Source of the DNA: CAMLLJ01 sp035759585
Lineage (GTDB): Bacteria > Gemmatimonadota > Gemmatimonadetes > Gemmatimonadales > GWC2-71-9
Length of the DNA: 32,352 nt
Assembly: GCA_035759585.1 (NCBI GenBank)
Contig: DASTUP010000012.1
Location: forward strand, 1-32,352
Direction of reading: 5' to 3'
Positions 31,850-32,352 of the stretch are shown here, piece by piece. The notes under the pieces are model-generated. The model had not been told where the DNA came from, did no database searches, and saw nothing but the letters and a program-made list of their open reading frames with translations. The position numbers and the translations under genes were made by a program. Position 1 is the stretch's first letter; each line of letters opens with the position of its first letter.

Positions 31850-32352
31850 CCGCAGCCCTCGACATACTCGACCGCCGGCAGGATCCCGGCGCGGAAGCGC
31901 GTGATCGCGCGGCCGTCGGTCTCGAACACCAGGCGCAGCGAATCGGCCGCCCCATCCGGAACGAGGACGAGGTAGCGGCCAGCGGAGTCGTACTTGTGCG
32001 GCCTGACTTCCAGCGTGTGGTCGTAGAGCGCCTGCACCTCTTCCTCGGTCATGCCGAGTCGGGCGCCCCGATCGGTGGAGGTGTCCCCATCGGTCACATC
32101 GGCGCGCACGATCCGGCCGCGCTCTGTCATGAGCTGCGTCCCGAGCGGCATTCCGGGAAGCCGCACAAACGCGCATGCGTCCGCCGGCCGCCCCGCCAGC
32201 GAAGCGCCGGCCGCCGCTTCCGCATCGGCGAGACTCATGCCGAACGAGATCGGACCGACGGATTCGAGTCCAACCGCCCAGCCGGTCTCGGGCAAGGCGG
32301 CACCAGCGGGCACGGAGTGACCGCCATCCTCCCGGCTCACGCATGAACCGGA
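31846..32352 (-). CDS. Probable lipoprotein, 5' end cut by window edge
   Basis: The frame is open to the right edge of the window, reading S-G-S-C-V-S-R-E-D at its visible start. The S-G-S-C looks like a lipobox whose Cys (codon 32343-32341) would be lipidated, so the signal peptide probably lies outside the window; a GTG at 32340 is possible but less likely. The mature part (about 165 residues) has VGPISFGMSLADAEAAAG, a pattern seen in small periplasmic proteins with SmpA/BLIP-like repeats, and again RGARLGMTEEEVQALY. Two such G-M-(S/T)-x-x-(D/E) units suggest a two-repeat domain. No enzyme motif is seen. It overlaps the four-helix membrane protein gene by 4 bases. Confidence 0.7.
   Translation of the reverse strand, partial: SGSCVSREDGGHSVPAGAALPETGWAVGLESVGPISFGMSLADAEAAAGASLAGRPADACAFVRLPGMPLGTQLMTERGRIVRADVTDGDTSTDRGARLGMTEEEVQALYDHTLEVRPHKYDSAGRYLVLVPDGAADSLRLVFETDGRAITRFRAGILPAVEYVEGCG

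Overview
The window is GC-rich bacterial chromosomal DNA. The codon use, the secreted/lipoprotein beta-propellers, the S9 peptidase and the LVIVD/DUF305 pair together suggest Gemmatimonadota or a close relative; this is an inference from gene content, since no rRNA is present. I see no tRNA, rRNA, CRISPR array, insertion sequence or phage gene. Genes are tightly packed, often with 4-base ATGA/GTGA overlaps.

Layout. (1) 126-14143, all minus strand: cysS with an MscS-type channel, a small unknown gene, a DUF1611/DgcN-type P-loop protein, then an 11-gene operon (8460 down to 4348), a 71-aa beta-rich protein, a secreted DPP-IV-type S9 peptidase and uvrA. (2) 14367-19356, plus strand: a five-gene overlapping operon encoding a TPR protein, a divergent macro-domain-like protein, a membrane-anchored transglutaminase-fold protein without its catalytic Cys and His, an ABC ATPase and its large permease. 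(3) 19480-26378, plus strand: an unrecognised lipoprotein behind a structured leader, then three overlapping genes for exported beta-propeller proteins. (4) 26440-32352, minus strand: an LVIVD propeller protein, a DUF305 protein, two small envelope proteins, GNAT, YdeI-like and MmcQ/YjbR-like proteins, a four-helix membrane protein and a lipoprotein cut by the window edge. A strong hairpin at 26380-26419 separates the converging blocks 3 and 4.

The most notable system is the 11-gene operon. Nine consecutive small genes (8460 to 5543) each encode a membrane anchor followed by a short coiled coil ending in the near-invariant motif E-R-x-D-F-A-E-R-(L/V)-L. They are followed by a YbjN-like gene and by pspA. 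The layout (membrane helix, cytoplasmic coiled coil, C-terminal E-R-(I/L) heptad) resembles PspB, the membrane partner of the phage-shock system. I read this as an expanded PspB-like array feeding one PspA, with different membrane anchors and one constant tail. The operon is bracketed by a candidate ECF-type promoter (8501-8529) and an intrinsic terminator (4260-4291).
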